Origin: an uncultured Dialister sp.
Lineage (GTDB): Bacteria; Bacillota; Negativicutes; Veillonellales; Dialisteraceae
Reading direction: 5' to 3'
DNA: 24,903 bases
NCBI RefSeq assembly: GCF_900538805.1
Contig: NZ_UPZP01000028.1
Coordinates: forward strand, 1-24,903
The position numbers and the translations under genes are program-made. Every line of letters begins with the position of its first letter. The stretch's first letter is position 1. Shown here piece by piece: positions 7,512 through 14,353 of this stretch. The notes beneath the pieces are model-generated. The model did not search any database. It saw only the letters and a program-made list of their open reading frames with translations, and was not told where the DNA came from.

Positions 7512-8516
7512 TTACTTTCCCCTTTCCGCCGCCTTGTCGATATCAATCAGCACATAGTCCTTGATGCCTACGCCCAGATCCTTGGCCGCTTCCACCGTGT
7601 GGGTGCCGTCCCGCATGAAAATCCGCTTTACCAGCTCACGGCTGCCCGGCGCGCCGGCGATAAGGTCCAGGGATGCCTGGTCAATGGCCACGGGGTCCGT
7701 GGATGCCAGGATGCCGATATCGTGAATATCCGGTTCTGCCGGATTGCCGTCGCAGTCGCAGTCCACGGACAGACGGTTCAGCACGTTCACGAAGGCAATA
7801 TTTCCCTTCCGCGCACTCATGACCGATTCATCGGCCTCCGCCATAGATTCCAGAAAGGGGTTCTGGGGAAGCTCCATGAAATTGACCCCTTTAAGGCTAT
7901 GATATCTGCCTCCGCTGTGGATAAGGGCCTTTCCTTCCGCAGAACTGAAGCCGATGGAAATATTCTTCAGCGCTCCGCCAAAGCCTGCCATGGCATGGCC
8001 TTTGAAATGGGATACCACCACGTAGGAATCATAATTTTTAAAATGGCTGCCCACCAGATTTTCCTTGAGCCACCGGCCGTTTTTGACTGGAAGGGCCATG
8101 GAACCCTCTTCATCCAGAATATCCACCGGCGCTATATCAAGGAATCCATGTTCTTTAATCACATTCCAGTGGGATGCGGACTCCGACCGGGCGCCGCCGT
8201 AGGCCGTATTGTCCTCCACAATGGTGCCATGGGTTTTATCCACGATCCCCTTCAAAAGCTCCGGCCTGAGATAATTGCTCTTCGGCGGTTCTCCGGTGGA
8301 AATCTTGATGCCCGTTTTGCCTTTGGCATTGAAATGAAGGGCATCATACACCTTCACCAGGCCCTGAGAGCTGATATCTCTGGTAAAATAGACCACCGCC
8401 TTTTCCTTCTCCGGCGAATAGGTGGGTATGGTAGGCAGCGCCGCCGAAGCGGTCATACCACCAAGTCCCAGCATGAGGGCCCCCATCACCATTCCTGCTA
8501 ATTTCTTCCACTTCAT
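7512..8516 (-). CDS. Exported DUF362 domain protein
   Basis: 334 aa from ATG 8516, chosen for AAGGAGG 9 nt upstream on the minus strand. Residues 1-26 are a signal peptide (KWKK, hydrophobic LAGMVMGALMLGLGG, TASA). The DUF362 fold is recognised by EDNTAYGGARSES (101-113), VVSHFKGHAMAGFGGALKNI (167-186), the VDCDCDG segment (251-257) and DIGILASTDPVAIDQASLDL (266-285). DUF362 proteins often accompany ferredoxin-like domains; none is present here. The Cys-Asp-Cys may bind metal, which is inference. Biochemical function is not established. It is divergently arranged from the small membrane protein gene at 8784. Confidence 0.85.
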   Translation of the reverse strand: MKWKKLAGMVMGALMLGLGGMTASAALPTIPTYSPEKEKAVVYFTRDISSQGLVKVYDALHFNAKGKTGIKISTGEPPKSNYLRPELLKGIVDKTHGTIVEDNTAYGGARSESASHWNVIKEHGFLDIAPVDILDEEGSMALPVKNGRWLKENLVGSHFKNYDSYVVVSHFKGHAMAGFGGALKNISIGFSSAEGKALIHSGGRYHSLKGVNFMELPQNPFLESMAEADESVMSARKGNIAFVNVLNRLSVDCDCDGNPAEPDIHDIGILASTDPVAIDQASLDLIAGAPGSRELVKRIFMRDGTHTVEAAKDLGVGIKDYVLIDIDKAAERGK

Positions 8517-8655
8517 CTGCCTCTTCCTCCTTTGCAGAAAAAGTCCGTCCCTCATCCTGTCCCTGATGGAACCAGCCGTCTTCCTGCATGCCCCTGCCTG
8601 CAGACAGCTTCTCAGAGCGGACTGTATCTTCCCGTCAATCGGGAATCTTATCTGT

Positions 8656-8686
8656 AGTATAGAATGTTAAAGTTCACTTCAGTCAA
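8656..8686 (-). promoter_or_regulatory. Probable promoter of the DUF362 gene
   Basis: On the minus strand TTGACT (8686-8681) and TATACT (8661-8656) are 19 nt apart, a slightly long but usable sigma-70-type spacing, about 140 nt before the start codon. Confidence 0.4.
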
Positions 8687-8738
8687 GAGGAAATCTTCAG
8701 AAATCAAACTCCTTCCCGTTTCCCCATTTCCCCCTTTA

Positions 8739-8747
8739 TGGTATAAT
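8739..8747 (+). promoter_or_regulatory. Extended -10 promoter
   Basis: TGGTATAAT is a perfect extended -10 element 37 nt before ATG 8784. The leader that follows holds AAAAGGAGG. No clear -35 is seen. Confidence 0.6.
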
Positions 8748-8783
8748 TTATTTGAGAAATATTATCATAAAAGGAGGACCACC

Positions 8784-9050
8784 ATGGGTACCCTGTTAAC
8801 CATACTGATTACCGCAGCCATTGCCGGCTGGTTCTGCTACTGCATTTACCGCATGTGGCGGGGCGCCAGCGGCAGGGACTGCGCCAGCTGCGCCCTGGGC
8901 GGCGGATTTGATTACGCCCTGTACAATGATAAAAAGGCGGCGCCGCCGAAAGCGGAATTCGTCACCGCCAGCGGCCACCACATCATCGTAGACAAAGCGG
9001 CCGCCAGAAGACGGAGAGAACGAATCCGGAAGATGATGGAAGTGCGGTAA
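8784..9050 (+). CDS. Small single-span membrane protein with CxxC motif
   Basis: 88 aa. ATG 8784 follows AAAAGGAGGACCACC, so it is the true start although the frame extends upstream to 8664. Residues 3-23 (TLLTILITAAIAGWFCYCIYR) form one membrane span, then a cytoplasmic tail with RDCASCALGG (31-40) and a basic end KAAARRRRERIRK. A short N-terminal span followed by a CxxC resembles the small Cys-rich proteins annotated as FeoB-associated, but the tail is longer and no feoAB is nearby. I leave the function open. A strong terminator follows 2 nt after the stop. Confidence 0.7.
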   Translation: MGTLLTILITAAIAGWFCYCIYRMWRGASGRDCASCALGGGFDYALYNDKKAAPPKAEFVTASGHHIIVDKAAARRRRERIRKMMEVR

Positions 9051-9052
9051 GG

Positions 9053-9105
9053 AAAGAGACTGCGGAGAAATGATTGCCATTTCTCCGCAGTCTCTTTTTA
9101 TTTTT
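9053..9105 (+). terminator. Intrinsic terminator (AAATG-tip family)
   Basis: Perfect 20-bp stem (9053-9072 with 9078-9097), loop ATTGC, then TTATTTTTT. It starts 2 nt after the stop of the small membrane protein gene. Confidence 0.92.
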
Positions 9106-9112
9106 TATGGGT

Positions 9113-9200
9113 TCAGAAGGTTCAGAGGGTTCAGAGGGTGGTGGATTGCCGCCGCTGGCGGCAATGAATTATAAAGTCAGCGTTACGGGGCTGGCTTTTG
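9113..9200 (+). repeat. Short hairpin mosaic
   Basis: GGTTCAGAA, GGTTCAGAG, GGTTCAGAG (9113-9139), then GTGGTGG, a GCCGCC-GCT-GGCGGC hairpin (9149-9163), AATGAATTATAAAGTCAGCGTT and ACGGGGCTGGCTTTTG. It ends with the same ATAAAGTCAGCGTTACG boundary block seen at 5452-5468 (minus), 12438-12453 and 24718-24734. Confidence 0.7.
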
Positions 9201-9216
9201 CGGCTCCATAACTGTA

Positions 9217-9605
9217 TACGTCATTTCGAGCGGTGCTACTTATCGTTATGAATTACATGGTTCATGGAACCAGTGAAACGGAGTCGAGAAATCTCCCCGC
9301 AGAATGCTGCCTTTCGGCAGTCTGGACAGCATAGAGTATCATGCCGGCTTATCCGCTCATCCACCCCCGCGCCACTTCGTGGCCCTCTCCGCCCCGGTGG
9401 GAAGCATGTCACTGGATTTTCAGGTCGTTTCACTCCCCTACAAATCCAGTTCCTTTGCCACCTAAAGGGGCGCAAGACGTTACGGGATTTTCTTCCTGCC
9501 TCACTCATCATTCTGAACGAAGTGAAGAATCCTAGTGCGCGACGCGATTGAGACAATCGGCAGCAGGCCAATACAGCAGGGAGATTTCTCCACTTCGTGG
9601 AGACT
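9217..9605. repeat. Gene-free cluster of dispersed repeats
   Basis: This stretch holds three repeat units and no credible gene: 9219-9298 (GTCATTTCGAGCGG ... GAGTCGAGAAATCTCC), 9362-9484 (121 of 123 bases identical to 13972-14094) and 9495-9605, which begins TCATTCTGAACGAAGTGAAG and ends GAGATTTCTCCACTTCGTGG. A minus-strand frame of 155 codons (9236-9703) crosses all of them and reads as Arg/Cys/Trp-rich nonsense. From 9606 to 9793 I see only a small GTCCC/GGGAC palindrome. Confidence 0.65.
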
Positions 9606-9793
9606 TTGCAAAGAGCCCCCAAGTCAGCCGAAGTTGGCCCGGCGCAAAACAATGATGGAGTATCAGTATCATTCTTAGCCTCGTACACCCTATGTCCCCT
9701 CAAGGGACAGCGAGAATTAAGAGAGGCTTTCCAATTGGCGGCTGACTGGCTGCGGACGAAATGACACCGGCTCTCATTTCAAATATTTCACGC

Positions 9794-9827
9794 AAAAAGC
9801 ACCGGCCTTTGCCGATGCTTTTTCTTT
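9794..9827 (-). terminator. Intrinsic terminator of the TSUP gene
   Basis: Stem AGCACCGG (9798-9805) with CCGATGCT (9812-9819), one G-U pair, extended by A-T pairs on both sides. On the minus strand it ends in TTTTTGCG, 14 nt past the transporter stop codon. Confidence 0.8.
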
Positions 9828-9840
9828 TCATTCTTCCATT

Positions 9841-10578
9841 TCAGATAAGAATCATGCTGCCCGCTGCCAGAAGGAGGCAGTAGGTGACGCGGTTGAACAT
9901 TTTCTGGTTAATCATGTCGTGGATTTTATTTCCCAAATAAATGGCAATGACCAGAGGAATGACGCCAAGGCCCAGGAGTTCAAAGAATTCCGTATTGTAG
10001 AGGCCTTTTTCATAGTCATTGAACATGAGCACCAGGTTCAGGATAGTCCACACGGAGGCCACATTGGCACGGAAGGAATCCTTATCCCGGAAGGTGGCTA
10101 CCAGGTACACCACCAGCAGGGCGCCGCCGGAAGCAAACATGCCGTGAATGACGCCGGCCCCAAGGAGCACGGGAATGGCAATCCAGTTTGGCAGGGCGGA
10201 GGTGCTCTGCTTGAAAATCAAACTCTTCAGTGCTGCCCCTACGATGATGGCGCCGTAGAGTGGCACCAGGACATTGGGATTCACCACATTGTAGAGATGA
10301 ATGCCGATGGCCATGCCCACCAGCATGAATACCACGATGCGGAGCAGTTCCTTCGGATTAATGTACTGACGGTTCTGATACATCAGGAGTGCACACACCA
10401 GCCAGCAGATGGCATTAATGACCGCCTTGGCCATATCCGGTCCGTAGAGGAGAATGGTCGGCGGAATGGAAAGCATGACTCCCGCAAAGCCGGTCAAAGC
10501 CTGCACGATATTGGAAATAAACACGGCCAGCATAAAGAGGGCCAATTTAACAACTTCAGGAAGCATCATTAAGTCCAT
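9841..10578 (-). CDS. TSUP family transporter (TauE/SafE-type)
   Basis: 245 aa from ATG 10578 (GGTGAT 5 nt upstream); a GTG at 10590 is possible but lacks a site. The family is shown by two related halves of membrane spans. The first half has GFAGVMLSIPPTILLYG followed by the helix MAKAVINAICWLVCAL. The second has GVIHGMFASGGALLVVYLVA, then RDKDSFRANVASVWTILNL. TSUP members move sulfite, sulfonates, sulfoacetate or other organic anions across the inner membrane; the substrate here is unknown. It is a single-gene transcript with a strong terminator, a leader hairpin at 10611-10643 and a -10 at 10663-10668. Confidence 0.85.
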   Translation of the reverse strand: MDLMMLPEVVKLALFMLAVFISNIVQALTGFAGVMLSIPPTILLYGPDMAKAVINAICWLVCALLMYQNRQYINPKELLRIVVFMLVGMAIGIHLYNVVNPNVLVPLYGAIIVGAALKSLIFKQSTSALPNWIAIPVLLGAGVIHGMFASGGALLVVYLVATFRDKDSFRANVASVWTILNLVLMFNDYEKGLYNTEFFELLGLGVIPLVIAIYLGNKIHDMINQKMFNRVTYCLLLAAGSMILI

Positions 10579-10610
10579 ACAAATCACCACATTTCTAAAA
10601 ATTTTTATTT

Positions 10611-10668
10611 CCCCGGGGAGTGCTTCGTCACTGGAAACCCCGGTGCTGTTTTCGTTTTACCCATTATA
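10611..10668 (-). promoter_or_regulatory. Promoter -10 and GC-rich leader hairpin of the TSUP gene
   Basis: On the minus strand a perfect TATAAT (10668-10663) is followed by a hairpin with CCGGGG / CCCCGG arms and an inner AGTG-ACGAAG-CACT (10643-10611). The start codon is about 33 nt further on. The -35 is not convincing. The hairpin has no U-tract directly after it (it is followed by AAATAAAAATTTTTAG), so control by attenuation is not supported. Confidence 0.45.
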
Positions 10669-10689
10669 ACCCCGGTTTTGGCGTAAAAA

Positions 10690-11040
10690 GCCTCTTTCCT
10701 CAATCGGTATAAATCCATCTAATTATGTTATCGAAAATGCGGTTATCTATCTCTTAATTAGATTAACAATGTTTTTACTATTCTTTACATAAAGTCATGA
10801 TAGCCGGTTAATATGATTTATCGTCATAATAGATTTTATCGGCATTTCCTGAAATGTCCATTTCCTTTTCTTCATAAAAAAATTGACTCTTCTTCTATTT
10901 TTTCGTTTCTTCTTTACCCTGTTATAGAAATTATTTATATGAAGTGCTTCCACTACCCGTACCTCTTGACAGGATTTCAAAACCTTTGATTTTCCGCCGC
11001 CCGTTTCCTATTCCTCCTCTATCCTGTATAATACAAATAT
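10690..11040. other. AT-rich intergenic stretch
   Basis: Much richer in A/T than anything around it, with runs such as AAAAAAATTGACTC and TTAATTAGATTAAC. Small open frames on the minus strand (10795-10980) are Lys/Arg-rich without a site. Near the right end TGTATAAT (11025-11032) could be the -10 for the YbjN-like gene at 11094. No gene is supported. The composition suggests a promoter region or a remnant of foreign DNA. Confidence 0.4.
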
Positions 11041-11093
11041 GACCATTGACTATTTCCATTACTACCGCGCAGGACTGCGCAGAAAGGCGTCCC

Positions 11094-11594
11094 ATGTCTG
11101 ACAATACCATCCCGTTTCCCCAGGGAAACCACAAGAAAAATGTAAAAGCCGATATGTTTGAACAGTATATGAAGAAGGAGGGGCTGAACTTCTTCCGCCG
11201 CCAGGAAACCCACGATTCCTACGACACCATCGTATTCATGACCGCCATCCCCGCCGGAAAGCACCACAAGCTGGTGGCCGCCGTCATTACCGACAACAGC
11301 ATGTACACCCTGCTCCGGGTCCATCTGGGCACCGCCCCCAAGGGCCCTGCAAGAAAGACCTTCATGGCCTTCCTGAACGACCTCAATGCCCACCACGCCA
11401 TCCTGAAATACTCCATCGGTTCCGATGAAAATGTATTCCTGGACGTCACCTTCACCACCCGTCCGGAAAACTTCGACCCCGAAACCATCCGCACCACCAT
11501 GGACATCGTGGTGTACCAGCTCTCCCAGTCCTACGACGACATCGCCCGCCGGCTGGACAAACCGGGAGACGAGACAAACGGGTTCTCGCTGTAA
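11094..11594 (+). CDS. YbjN-like / secretion-chaperone-fold protein
   Basis: 166 aa. ATG 11094 has AGAAAGG upstream; the frame is open from 11046 but that part reads as leader. It is a soluble protein without signal or membrane span. The order of segments resembles YbjN-type domains: helix NVKADMFEQYMKKEGLNF, strand pair TIVFMTAIPAGKHHKLVAAVIT and YTLLRVHLGT, helix RKTFMAFLNDLNAHHAILKY, strand NVFLDVTFTT, and final helix TIRTTMDIVVYQLSQSYDDIARRL. These domains occur in stress and secretion-chaperone-like proteins of unknown activity. Assignment is by pattern only. The stop is followed after 4 nt by a perfect hairpin and the repeat mosaic. Confidence 0.6.
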   Translation: MSDNTIPFPQGNHKKNVKADMFEQYMKKEGLNFFRRQETHDSYDTIVFMTAIPAGKHHKLVAAVITDNSMYTLLRVHLGTAPKGPARKTFMAFLNDLNAHHAILKYSIGSDENVFLDVTFTTRPENFDPETIRTTMDIVVYQLSQSYDDIARRLDKPGDETNGFSL

Positions 11595-11598
11595 AAGG

Positions 11599-11785
11599 GG
11601 GTGCGGCTTTGCCGCACCCGGGTTCAGAGGGTTCAGAGGGTTCAAAAGGTTCAAAGGGGAAGATTGACGGGGCTTCGCCCCGAAGGTCCTTAAGGTTCTT
11701 AGGTTTGATGGGCCCAGGGGAACGATGGCGGCTTGAACCCGGGCGCCAGCGGCGCCTCCTTCTTTTTGCTATCGGGAATTCCCAT
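11599..11785 (+). repeat. Hairpin mosaic after the YbjN-like gene
   Basis: It begins with GGGTGCGGC-TTT-GCCGCACCC (11599-11619), then GGGTTCAGAGGGTTCAGAGG, GGTTCAAAAGGTTCAAAGG, GACGGGGCTTCGCCCCGAAG (11667-11686), a CTTAAGGTTCTTAGGTTTGA link, and the end block with GGCGCC/GGCGCC and TTGCTATCGGGAATT. The gap to the deformylase homologue contains nothing else. Confidence 0.75.
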
Positions 11786-11824
11786 CACCGCCACAAATGT
11801 CACTCAATACCAAAGGAGCATTCC

Positions 11825-12238
11825 ATGATTCGTCCTATTGTCAAAGATATCCTATTCCTTCAGCGGAAGGCAGAGAAAGCCGGAAGGAAGGACACGGCCG
11901 AAGGCAGAGACCTGTATGACACCCTGGCCGCTCACAGCGAAGACTGTGTGGGCCTGGCGGCCAACATGATCGGCAGCACGAAGGCCATCATTGCCGTATC
12001 GGACAATGGACACCTTCTTCTCATGTACAATCCGGAGATAACAAAAGCTTCCCCTTCCACCTACGAAACGGAAGAGGGCTGTCTCTCCCTTTCCGGCCGC
12101 CGCCCCTGCAGGCGCCATGACTGGGTCGAAGTCCGCTATGAAGATGAAAATTTCCATAAAAAGAAAAAGCGGTTTCAAGGCTTCACGGCGGAAATCGTGC
12201 AGCACGAAATGGACCACCTTGCCGGCATACTCATATAA
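11825..12238 (+). CDS. Short peptide deformylase homologue with altered motif I
   Basis: 137 aa from ATG 11825 (AAAGGAG 8 nt upstream). Peptide deformylases remove the formyl group from nascent chains using a metal held by one Cys and two His. Motif II EGCLS (84-88) and motif III HEMDH (127-131) are intact, so the metal site is complete. Motif I, normally GLAAPQ[IV]G, reads GLAANMIG (43-50). The Gln that stabilises the transition state in the classical enzyme is therefore Met. The chain ends six residues after motif III and lacks the usual C-terminal helix (the E. coli enzyme is near 168 aa). Short homologues with this motif are known in Firmicutes beside a normal Def. Whether this one deformylates peptides is uncertain. 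Confidence 0.8.
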   Translation: MIRPIVKDILFLQRKAEKAGRKDTAEGRDLYDTLAAHSEDCVGLAANMIGSTKAIIAVSDNGHLLLMYNPEITKASPSTYETEEGCLSLSGRRPCRRHDWVEVRYEDENFHKKKKRFQGFTAEIVQHEMDHLAGILI

Positions 12239-12281
12239 AAGCCGTTAAATCCCTTCACCACCTTCATTCATGAGTTTCGAA

Positions 12282-12480
12282 GGTTCAAAGGGTTCAGAAG
12301 GTTCAGAAGGTTCAGAGGGTTCAGAGGGTTCAGAGGGTGATGGTATCGTCCCTAAAGGGAAAACGACTCACTACATTTTGTGCGTCGCTTCGCTCCTACA
12401 AAATGTGTTCGCTGTGCACCGCTTTGCGGCGATGAGTATAAAGCCGCGTTACGGGATTCGCTTTTGTATCTTCAGCTGGG
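12282..12480 (+). repeat. Hairpin mosaic with six GGTTCAGAG-type units
   Basis: Six 9-bp units (GGTTCAAAG, GGTTCAGAA twice, GGTTCAGAG three times; 12282-12335), then TGATGGTATCG, TCCCTAAAGGGA, an AAATGTGTTCG/CATTTTGTGCG inverted pair, GCGGCGATGAGTATAAAGCC and CGTTACGGGATTCGCTTTTG. This is the longest uninterrupted 9-mer run in the window. It starts 43 nt after the deformylase-homologue stop, with no hairpin between. Confidence 0.75.
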
Positions 12481-12568
12481 AACAGTGAACTGTTGAACCC
12501 CTCTTTCCTGTAAAAAAGAAATACCAAAGATAAACCACTGATAGCGGCTTTTCATAGAAAATCAAAGG

Positions 12569-12610
12569 AGCTGTGAAGAAATGATTGACATTTTTCACAG
12601 CTTTTTTTGA
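12569..12610 (+). terminator. Intrinsic terminator (AAATG-tip family)
   Basis: AGCTGTGAAGAAATG (12569-12583) pairs with CATTTTTCACAGCT (12589-12602) with one bulge, followed by TTTTTTGATTT. It ends any transcript from the deformylase homologue that passes through the mosaic and lies before the promoter of the opine-dehydrogenase-type gene. Confidence 0.8.
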
Positions 12611-12655
12611 TTTCCCATTTCTCAATTTTTCAAAGCATGGCGGCGCTATAAATAG

Positions 12656-12661
12656 TATAAT
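12656..12661 (+). promoter_or_regulatory. Probable -10 of the opine-dehydrogenase-type gene
   Basis: Perfect TATAAT within AAATAGTATAATAAAAAGG, 48 nt before ATG 12710 and just past a terminator. The -35 region is poor. Confidence 0.4.
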
Positions 12662-12709
12662 AAAAAGGACCATCCGGTGAATCATTTGACCGGAACTCTA
12701 GGAGGAACC

Positions 12710-13738
12710 ATGAATATTTCCATCATCGGCGCCGGAAGCACCGCACTGGCCGGAGCCGCTTATTTTAATCTGAAAAATGTGCCCTGCCAGGTGTACGTGC
12801 GAAACCGCATCAAGGCCGCCTGCTGGAACCAGTCGCCCCTCACGGTACGGGGAAAAATCGACACGTCCCTGTATGTTCCCTTCACTACGGACCTGAAAAA
12901 GGCGGTGGAGGAAGCGGACATCCTTATGGTATGCACCCACGCCACGGACCATGAAGCGGTGGTGGAGGAAATCGCCCCCTTCCTTCATGACGGGCAGTGC
13001 CTTCTTTTCATGAACGGCTGCTGGGGCGCCATCAAGGCATGCCGCCTGCTGTCCAGAAAGCAGAATGCGCCGTCCATCGCCATTGCGGAAACCGCCAACA
13101 TGCCCTTCATCGCCCGCCTCTCTTCCGATTACAAAACACTGGAATTCAAGGCCATGAAGGAAGAAATCGGTTATTCCTGCCTCGGTGAAGAAGGAGAACT
13201 CAGCACCCTTCTCCACCTCATGGCACCTAAGGTGAGCCGGGTAGCTTCTCCCGCCTCCACTTCCCTTTCCGCCACCAATCCCATCATCCATGTCACCGTC
13301 TGCCTCTTCAATGTCACCCGTATTGAAAACGGGGAAGAATTCCATTTCTTCGGCGCTCCCCTCACCAAAAGGGTGGCTGCCTACATGGAAGCCTGCGACA
13401 GGGAACGGATTGCCATAGGGAAAGCCCTGGGTCTTTCCCTCTCCTCCCTTCTGGACGTGCTTAATGCCTCCTGGGGTGAAAAGAAGGAAAGCCTGTATGA
13501 AGCCCTCACGGAAAATGAATCCTACAAAACCGTCATGGGCCCGGCGGACCTCACCGGCCGCTACCTTTCCGAAGACCTCCCCTGCGGCATGGGCAGCCTT
13601 CGGGACCTCTCCGACATGATGCACGTAGATGCACCCCATATCAGAAGCCTGGTGGATACCCTGTCCCTGTACCTGGGAAAGCCATACACCCCCTTCCTTA
13701 CACCCCAGGATTTACGGGTAATTAAAAGTTTGAAATAG
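12710..13738 (+). CDS. Opine dehydrogenase family NAD(P)-dependent enzyme
   Basis: 342 aa from ATG 12710, GGAGG at 12701-12705. The N-terminal Rossmann domain has IIGAGSTALAGAAYF (5-19), then ADILMVCTHATDHEAVVEEI at 69-88 and ETANMPFIARL at 127-137. The C-terminal domain has NPIIHVTVCLFNVTRIE (190-206), matching the NP-x-x-H segment whose His acts in octopine/nopaline dehydrogenases. The family reductively joins a 2-oxo acid such as pyruvate to an amino group. No amino-acid partner enzyme or nicotianamine-synthase-like gene is adjacent, so metallophore synthesis is not indicated and the substrate is unknown. Ketopantoate reductase is a more distant alternative. The stop is followed after 2 nt by a perfect hairpin. 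Confidence 0.8.
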   Translation: MNISIIGAGSTALAGAAYFNLKNVPCQVYVRNRIKAACWNQSPLTVRGKIDTSLYVPFTTDLKKAVEEADILMVCTHATDHEAVVEEIAPFLHDGQCLLFMNGCWGAIKACRLLSRKQNAPSIAIAETANMPFIARLSSDYKTLEFKAMKEEIGYSCLGEEGELSTLLHLMAPKVSRVASPASTSLSATNPIIHVTVCLFNVTRIENGEEFHFFGAPLTKRVAAYMEACDRERIAIGKALGLSLSSLLDVLNASWGEKKESLYEALTENESYKTVMGPADLTGRYLSEDLPCGMGSLRDLSDMMHVDAPHIRSLVDTLSLYLGKPYTPFLTPQDLRVIKSLK

Positions 13739-13740
13739 AG

Positions 13741-13935
13741 GGGACGCTGCGCGTCCCGGGTTCAGAGGGTTCGGCCCGCCAAAGGCGGGCTGGTTCAGAA
13801 GGTTCAAAGGGGCGTCCTTTCGGGTGCAAGGGGCGCGGCTGGCGCCGCAGGTTGTGTAAAAGGGTTGTATAAAAGGGTTGTGGTATCGCCGCTTTGCGGC
13901 GATGAGTATAAATGCCGCCTTTGGCGGCGACGATG
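13741..13935 (+). repeat. Hairpin mosaic after the opine-dehydrogenase-type gene
   Basis: GGGACGC-TGC-GCGTCCC (13741-13757), GGGTTCAGAGGGTTC, GGCCCGCC-AAA-GGCGGGC (13773-13790), GGTTCAGAAGGTTCAAAGG, a GGCGCGGCTGGCGCC-type palindrome, TGTGTAAAAGGGTTGTATAA, ATCGCCGCTTTGCGGCGAT with GAGTATAAA, and GCCGCCTTTGGCGGC. Confidence 0.78.
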
Positions 13936-13971
13936 ACCACATAGAGCGTCATTTTTCCATATTCCCTCGTA

Positions 13972-14094
13972 CACCCCCGCGCCACTTCGCGGCCCTCTCC
14001 GCCCCGGTGGGAAGCATGTCACTGGATTTTCAGGTCGTTTCACTCCCCTACAAATCCAGTTCCTTTGCCACCTAAGGGGGCGCAAGACGTTACG
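13972..14094. repeat. 123-bp repeat, second copy at 9362-9484
   Basis: From CACCCCCGCGCCACTTCG to GCGCAAGACGTTACG the two copies differ at two positions only (T/C after CACTTCG and A/G in CCTAARGGGG). Same orientation, about 4.6 kb apart. It encodes no plausible protein. Confidence 0.9.
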
Positions 14095-14196
14095 TTCTCT
14101 CCCTTCCGCCATTTAAGCCGCACTATGCATAGCATGGTTAGACGCTTCCCAACGGGGAAAGGTGGTGGCGCCAGCTGCCAAAGGGGCCTCTGCAGA

Positions 14197-14341
14197 CGGA
14201 CAGCGGTAAGCCGACAGCCGATAGCTGATTGCGACCAAAGGCTGCCAACCTCCAACCTCCATTCCCCATTCCCCAATCCCCAGCCCACTAGCCCGCTAAC
14301 CCACTAGCCCACTAGCCCACTAGTTCACTATCCCACGCCCA
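14197..14341 (+). repeat. Simple tandem tract directly before a ribosome binding site
   Basis: A block CAGCGGTAAGCCGACAGCCG precedes tandem AACCTCC and ATTCCCC units. These are followed by repeated CCCACTAG-type octamers (14281-14330) ending within 15 nt of AGGAGG. Nothing else is seen in this part of the gap. Copy number changes here would alter the leader of the gene at 14354. Confidence 0.65.
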
Positions 14342-14353
14342 CAGGAGGTTATC

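Noticed and set aside
9236..9703. 155-codon minus-strand gene
   Set aside because: It runs through three dispersed repeats. Part of the translation recurs opposite 13972-14094, so it is repeat sequence and not a protein family.
10966..11032. TTGACA at 10966 with TATAAT at 11027 as one promoter
   Set aside because: The two hexamers are 55 nt apart, far beyond the usual 16-19 nt, so they cannot form one promoter.
11599..11619. Post-stop GC-rich hairpins as intrinsic terminators
   Set aside because: The hairpins are strong, but all six are followed by GGGTTCA rather than a U-tract, so I describe them as a separate 3'-end motif.
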